A stretch of 9,360 bases of DNA. It comes from an uncultured Bacteroides sp. Its GTDB lineage: Bacteria > Bacteroidota > Bacteroidia > Bacteroidales > Bacteroidaceae. The notes beneath the pieces were generated by a model, which ran no database searches, was not told the origin of the DNA, and saw only the letters and a list, made by a program, of their open reading frames with translations. Shown here in pieces: positions 6,290-9,360 of this stretch; position 1 is the stretch's first letter; each line of letters opens with the position of its first letter. The position numbers were made by a program, and so were the translations under genes. The stretch spans positions 1 through 9,360 of the forward strand of contig NZ_CAJUHF010000081.1 of NCBI RefSeq assembly GCF_910585845.1. Direction: 5' to 3'.

Positions 6290-7324
6290 ATGAAAGAAAA
6301 AATTTTAGTTACAGGTGGAACAGGATACATTGGTTCACACACTGTAGTCGAACTTCAGAACGCAGGTTATGAAGTAGTGATAGTCGATAATTTGTCAAAC
6401 TCAAGTGCTGACGTTGTTGATAATATAGAAAAGGTATCGGGCATTCGTCCTATATTTGAAGAATTGGATTGTTTGGATTTCTCAGGTCTTGACGCTGTGT
6501 TTACCAAATATAAAGGAATTAAAGCCATTATCCATTTTGCAGCAAGTAAGGCTGTAGGTGAATCTGTCCAAAAACCGTTGCTTTATTATCGTAATAATTT
6601 GGTTTCGTTGATTAACTTACTTGAACTGATGCCTAAATACGGAGTGGAGGGTATTGTATTCTCATCTTCTTGTACGGTTTATGGGCAACCGGATGAATTG
6701 CCTGTAACGGAACAGGCTCCAATCAAGAAAGCAGAATCTCCTTATGGGAATACGAAACAGATTAACGAAGAGATTATTCGTGATACAGTAGCATCTGGTG
6801 CTCCTATCAATGCCATTTTGTTGCGCTACTTTAATCCGATTGGCGCACATCCTACAGCATTGCTTGGTGAGTTGCCTAATGGTGTACCTCAGAACTTGAT
6901 ACCTTATCTGACTCAGACAGCTATCGGTATTCGTGAAAAACTGAGCGTGTTCGGTAATGATTATAACACTCCAGATGGATCTTGTATACGTGATTTCATT
7001 AATGTGGTTGATTTGGCAAAAGCACATGTAATTGCCATTCACCGTATATTAGATAAGAAACAGAAAGAAAAAGTGGAAGTGTTCAATATCGGAACGGGAC
7101 GTGGACTTTCTGTATTGGAATTAATCAATGCTTTTGAAAAAGCTACTGGCGTGAAGTTGAACTATCAAATTGTAGGTCGTCGCGCAGGTGATATTGAGAA
7201 GGTGTGGGCTAACCCTAAATTTGCCAATGAAGAATTGGGTTGGAAAGCCGTTGAAAGCATCGAAGATACATTGTTGTCTGCTTGGAACTGGCAGTTGAAA
7301 CTTCGTGAGCGAGGTATTCAATAA
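6290..7324 (+). CDS. galE: UDP-glucose 4-epimerase
   Basis: GalE interconverts UDP-glucose and UDP-galactose using tightly bound NAD+, feeding the Leloir pathway and surface polysaccharide synthesis in the cytoplasm. The 344-residue protein is an extended short-chain dehydrogenase/reductase. The NAD-binding glycine motif GGTGYIG is at residues 9-15. The SSSCTVYG segment gives the catalytic S127, and Y152-G-N-T-K156 is the YxxxK catalytic pair. The conserved LRYFNPIGAHP and DFINVVDLAKAH segments of GalE follow. Length equals that of typical bacterial GalE. The ATG at 6290 gives the canonical MKEKILVTGG start. Family members may also act on UDP-GlcNAc, which the sequence alone does not settle. 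The gene is monocistronic, between a terminator and a long structured 3' region. Confidence 0.96.
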   Translation: MKEKILVTGGTGYIGSHTVVELQNAGYEVVIVDNLSNSSADVVDNIEKVSGIRPIFEELDCLDFSGLDAVFTKYKGIKAIIHFAASKAVGESVQKPLLYYRNNLVSLINLLELMPKYGVEGIVFSSSCTVYGQPDELPVTEQAPIKKAESPYGNTKQINEEIIRDTVASGAPINAILLRYFNPIGAHPTALLGELPNGVPQNLIPYLTQTAIGIREKLSVFGNDYNTPDGSCIRDFINVVDLAKAHVIAIHRILDKKQKEKVEVFNIGTGRGLSVLELINAFEKATGVKLNYQIVGRRAGDIEKVWANPKFANEELGWKAVESIEDTLLSAWNWQLKLRERGIQ

Positions 7325-7362
7325 AGAAAATTAGGAACTTTTGTTTTATTAACAAATAAAGC

Positions 7363-7391
7363 ATAAACAAATGCTCCCCGCATTTGTTTAT
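7363..7391 (+). repeat. Perfect 12-bp inverted repeat after galE
   Basis: ATAAACAAATGC (7363-7374) and GCATTTGTTTAT (7380-7391) pair perfectly around the 5-nt loop TCCCC, 38 nt after the galE stop. It lacks a run of U after the stem, so it is more likely an RNA 3'-end or stability element than a standard terminator. Its AACAAA and TTTGTT segments can also pair with the smaller hairpin at 7340-7356. Confidence 0.8.
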
Positions 7392-7397
7392 ATTTAG

Positions 7398-7414
7398 TAG
7401 ATCAGCCTGATCTA
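7398..7414. repeat. 17-bp palindrome, operator-like
   Basis: TAGATCAG and CTGATCTA are perfect 8-bp arms around a single central C. Such odd-centred palindromes are typical of dimeric regulator sites. As RNA it would form a 6-bp stem with a 5-nt loop. No adjacent regulator gene is present, and the -7-like box at 7483 is about 70 bp downstream. Confidence 0.65.
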
Positions 7415-7429
7415 TTTGTATGTATGTGA

Positions 7430-7462
7430 ATACCTATGAATGGTATGTATACCTTTTGGTAT
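7430..7462. repeat. Alternating ATACC/GGTAT inverted motifs, four copies
   Basis: ATACC occurs at 7430-7434 and 7449-7453, and its complement GGTAT at 7442-7446 and 7458-7462. Neighbouring copies can form three overlapping hairpins with spacers of 7, 2 and 4 nt. Only non-overlapping pairs can form at the same time. Confidence 0.6.
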
Positions 7463-7482
7463 AGACAGGTTTGATTGAATAG

Positions 7483-7490
7483 TAGTTTTG
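7483..7490 (+). promoter_or_regulatory. Possible -7 element of a small transcript
   Basis: TAGTTTTG matches TAnnTTTG exactly. A start near 7497 would give an RNA of about 55 nt ending at the terminator at 7518-7551. The best TTG (7456-7458) is 24 nt upstream, too far for a good -33 element, so support is limited. Confidence 0.3.
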
Positions 7491-7517
7491 TCGTGTTTTA
7501 TTTTGTGTTTGTGTTGT

Positions 7518-7551
7518 AATAAGCCTTGTCGGGAGACAAGGCTTATTTTTT
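7518..7551 (+). terminator. Perfect 13-bp intrinsic terminator
   Basis: AATAAGCCTTGTC (7518-7530) pairs perfectly with GACAAGGCTTATT (7535-7547) around the tetraloop GGGA, and six U follow at 7546-7551. The U-run is only on the plus-strand side, so it ends galE or a downstream small transcript, not the opposing aminotransferase gene. It lies almost 200 nt after the galE stop. Confidence 0.9.
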
Positions 7552-7667
7552 GTCCGGAATGCGTGAAACCGTTTCCTGTAAAAAAAAGGTATATATTATT
7601 TTGAAATCCGATAAGAGTATGGGGAGCTTACTTTCCTTTTGGGTACACTCCACTTTAGATGGGAAGA

Positions 7668-8981
7668 TTATATGGGATGATTCTCTGCGAAGATTGCCAT
7701 ACGTTCATCCAACTGTGCATATTGATGATCCTGAATAAAAGATGTGCAAGCCCGAAGACCTTCCTGATGGCTTCCAGTAGTAATCAATGAAATGGCACTG
7801 ACACCATAATACATTAATTCTTTGGCTAGTTCTCCGCTGGTCATACCTGGATAGCCAATAGTGAAATAGAAACCATCGGCAACCGGATCACCTAAATCAT
7901 TGTCATATACTAAATGAAAACCATGACGCAGGAAAATTTCTTTTAGTTTGCGTGCGCGTTCACCGTATATTCTCACATCGTTTAGGAAATTATATTGTCC
8001 GTCATTGGCTGTTTTCAACATCGCTGCAAGAGCATATTGGGCGGAGTGGCTTGTGCCAGATGAAAGAGCATAGAGTATACGATGTATGAATACGGTTCCG
8101 AATGTACCGCCATTATATCGTTTGGTAAGTCCGGGGTAGGAGCGATGGTACAGCTTGTCGGAGATACAGGTGACCCCGATGCGTTGTCCTGCATAACTGA
8201 ATGCTTTGGAGCCGGAAATAAGCAATACGTAGTTATCTGTATAGCGAGCAACTGAAGGCTGGAAAGGAGGGGTGAACGGTCTGCTTAAGTCTTGTCGGAA
8301 GTCCATTGCAAAGTAAGCCAAATCTTCCAATACAATAACATCATATTGCGTAGCAAGTTCTCCAATGATGCGCAGTTCTTCTTCTTTCAGGCAGATCCAG
8401 CTGGGGTTATTAGGATTCGAATAAACAATGGCAGAGATATTATCTTTCGCGAGATAGCTTTCCAGTTTGTTTTTCAGTTTGTCGCCGCGATAATCATAGA
8501 CGTCGAATGTTTCAAATTTTTGCCCCATTACTACCAGTTGTTGCTTTTGCACAGGGAATCCTGGGTCAATGAATAATATTGTGTCTTTCTTTTCATCACA
8601 TTGGCTGCATGTGAGAAAAGAGGCAAAAGTTCCTTGCATAGATCCGGTGACAGGCACGCAACCTTCCGGTTTAATATCTACATTAATGAAAGCTTTGATG
8701 AAGCGTGAGGCTTCTGTTTTCAATGTGGGAAGTCCATTGATGTCGGGATAAAGGCTGGCAATGCCATCCTGCAAGGCTTCTATTTCGGCTTTCACACCTA
8801 CTGCTGAAGCAGGGAGTCCCGGTACACCCATTTCCATCTTTATAAACTCAATGCCTGAGGCTGCTTCTGCTTTGGCAGCGATGGCTTTTACTTCGCGTAT
8901 AGTGGCTTTTCCAAAGTCTGCGATCTGAAATGCTTCGATAGTTTCGTCTATCAGTCTACGTTCAATAGGAGTATTTCTCAT
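7668..8981 (-). CDS. PLP-dependent aminotransferase, class I/II, substrate unknown
   Basis: This is a fold-type I aminotransferase of 437 residues when started at the ATG at 8981-8979. Motifs in order: SLYPDINGLP, the phosphate-site TGSMQG, DPGFP, the N189-P-N-N-P193 motif, D220 (pyridine nitrogen) with Y223, the Schiff-base lysine K259 in SGSKAFSYAGQRIG, and R410 in QEGLRAC for the substrate carboxylate. All key residues are present, so it should be active in the cytoplasm, but the amino-acid specificity cannot be read from sequence. An in-frame TTG at 9041 would add 20 Lys-rich residues, but that codon falls inside the promoter -7 box, so the ATG is preferred. The gene is transcribed towards galE and appears monocistronic. 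Confidence 0.92.
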   Translation of the reverse strand: MRNTPIERRLIDETIEAFQIADFGKATIREVKAIAAKAEAASGIEFIKMEMGVPGLPASAVGVKAEIEALQDGIASLYPDINGLPTLKTEASRFIKAFINVDIKPEGCVPVTGSMQGTFASFLTCSQCDEKKDTILFIDPGFPVQKQQLVVMGQKFETFDVYDYRGDKLKNKLESYLAKDNISAIVYSNPNNPSWICLKEEELRIIGELATQYDVIVLEDLAYFAMDFRQDLSRPFTPPFQPSVARYTDNYVLLISGSKAFSYAGQRIGVTCISDKLYHRSYPGLTKRYNGGTFGTVFIHRILYALSSGTSHSAQYALAAMLKTANDGQYNFLNDVRIYGERARKLKEIFLRHGFHLVYDNDLGDPVADGFYFTIGYPGMTSGELAKELMYYGVSAISLITTGSHQEGLRACTSFIQDHQYAQLDERMAIFAENHPI

Positions 8982-9038
8982 GGCCTTTTTCAATTTGGGT
9001 TTAGTTTGATTTATTTTTTGAATCTTTTTTCTATCATA

Positions 9039-9046
9039 CAAATATA
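9039..9046 (-). promoter_or_regulatory. -7 element of the aminotransferase promoter
   Basis: Read on the minus strand, this is TATATTTG, a perfect TAnnTTTG match. Transcription would start near 9032, giving an A-rich leader of about 50 nt before the ATG at 8981. No clear TTG lies at the expected -33 distance. The element overlaps the alternative TTG start codon and helps exclude it. Confidence 0.55.
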
Positions 9047-9171
9047 GGTAAAAATCGTGAGTTTTGCTTCTACAGGATAAATAAACTGTTTTTTCTTTAA
9101 AAAGATGATTTGGTAAGTTTCTTATAATCAGGCGTGATTGAAAAAAGATTGAAAATATTCCTTTTAAACTA

Positions 9172-9201
9172 TTGCAGGTTTCAAAAAAATGCCTACCTTT
9201 G
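9172..9201 (+). promoter_or_regulatory. Promoter of the tRNA-Asp gene
   Basis: TTG at 9172-9174 and TACCTTTG at 9194-9201 are separated by exactly 19 nt, an ideal Bacteroides primary-sigma promoter. The predicted start near 9208 gives a leader of about 36 nt before the tRNA. Confidence 0.85.
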
Positions 9202-9243
9202 CAACCGCAATCGAGAGAGAAAGCAACGATAAAATGAAATGAT

Positions 9244-9317
9244 GGTGCGTTAGTTCAGTTGGTTAGAATACATGCCTGTCACGCATGGGGTCACGGGTTC
9301 GAGTCCCGTACGCACCG
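9244..9317 (+). tRNA. tRNA-Asp (anticodon GTC)
   Basis: A complete 74-nt cloverleaf can be drawn. The acceptor stem is GGTGCGT (9244-9250) with ACGCACC (9310-9316) and discriminator G at 9317. The anticodon stem is CATGC/GCATG (9271-9275 and 9283-9287) around the loop CTGTCAC, giving anticodon GTC at 9278-9280. The T arm is ACGGGTTCGAGTCCCGT. The 3' CCA is not encoded and must be added by the CCA-adding enzyme. No duplicated 3' end or integrase nearby suggests use as an integration site within this window. Confidence 0.97.
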
Positions 9318-9347
9318 CGTATAACACTTATAATAAGGAAGTTTTAT

Positions 9348-9360
9348 AAAAAACACCCGG
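9348..9360 (+). terminator. Possible left half of a terminator cut by the window end
   Basis: A run of six A followed by CACCCGG at the very end looks like the left arm of an A/U-flanked, GC-rich terminator hairpin about 30 nt after the tRNA. The right arm is outside the window, so this is a guess from position and composition. Confidence 0.25.

Larger units (their letters stand above)
7325..7667. other. Structured intergenic region between convergent genes
   Basis: No believable protein gene is present. From 7340 to 7551 the region is full of inverted repeats: TTTGTT/AACAAA (7340-7356), a perfect 12-bp hairpin (7363-7391), a 17-bp palindrome (7398-7414), alternating ATACC/GGTAT motifs (7430-7462) and a terminator (7518-7551). 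It may be a long structured 3'UTR of galE or contain a small RNA. From 7552 to 7667 I see nothing definite, including no good terminator for the minus-strand aminotransferase gene. Confidence 0.7.

Noticed and set aside
7580..7640. Terminator for the minus-strand aminotransferase in the A-run at 7580-7587
   Set aside because: The A-run would be a U-run on the minus strand, but the only pairing partner (CCTTTT near 7635) leaves a loop of about 45 nt and a very weak stem.
7526..7738. 70-codon plus-strand open frame after galE
   Set aside because: It begins with a non-ATG start inside the terminator stem and runs into the 3' end of the opposing aminotransferase gene; no family resemblance.
9244..9360. 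tRNA-Asp as an attachment site of an integrated element
   Set aside because: No duplicated tRNA 3' end, integrase or foreign-looking sequence is visible in the window.

Overview
The window looks like a chromosomal segment of a Bacteroides species or close relative. The evidence is an AT-leaning composition, start codons mostly without Shine-Dalgarno sequences, several matches to the Bacteroides primary sigma promoter (TTG, about 19 nt, TAnnTTTG), and proteins that read like Bacteroides orthologues. No mobile element, CRISPR array or phage gene was found.

Layout. Positions 1-468 are non-coding and hold two small tandem repeats and the promoter of the main operon. Positions 469-6134 carry a complete seven-gene plus-strand operon in the order rseC-rnfB-rnfC-rnfD-rnfG-rnfE-rnfA, closed by a strong intrinsic terminator at 6161-6202. 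A separately promoted galE follows (6290-7324). Positions 7325-7667 form a gap between convergent genes that is unusually rich in inverted repeats and ends in a perfect 13-bp terminator hairpin (7518-7551). A fold-type I PLP aminotransferase lies on the minus strand (ATG at 8981, stop at 7668). A tRNA-Asp(GTC) with a textbook Bacteroides promoter occupies 9244-9317.

How the genes work together. RnfC (FMN and NADH site, two 4Fe-4S clusters) and RnfB (an expanded 4Fe-4S protein) form the cytoplasmic electron path between NADH and ferredoxin. RnfD and RnfG carry covalent FMN outside or within the membrane. RnfE and RnfA are the paired membrane subunits that hold an iron-sulfur centre. Together they make the ion-translocating ferredoxin:NAD+ oxidoreductase. 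RseC is a small Cys-rich membrane protein of the family that accompanies Rsx/Rnf complexes. galE, the aminotransferase and the tRNA have no evident functional tie to Rnf.

The core content is a known system. The most noteworthy details are a second, canonical ApbE-type flavinylation motif in the C-terminal tail of RnfG, a hairpin with competing arms between rnfE and rnfA, the densely structured non-coding stretch after galE (possibly a 3'UTR or small RNA), and a phased 22-bp triple repeat upstream of the operon. I saw no evidence of a wholly new system.
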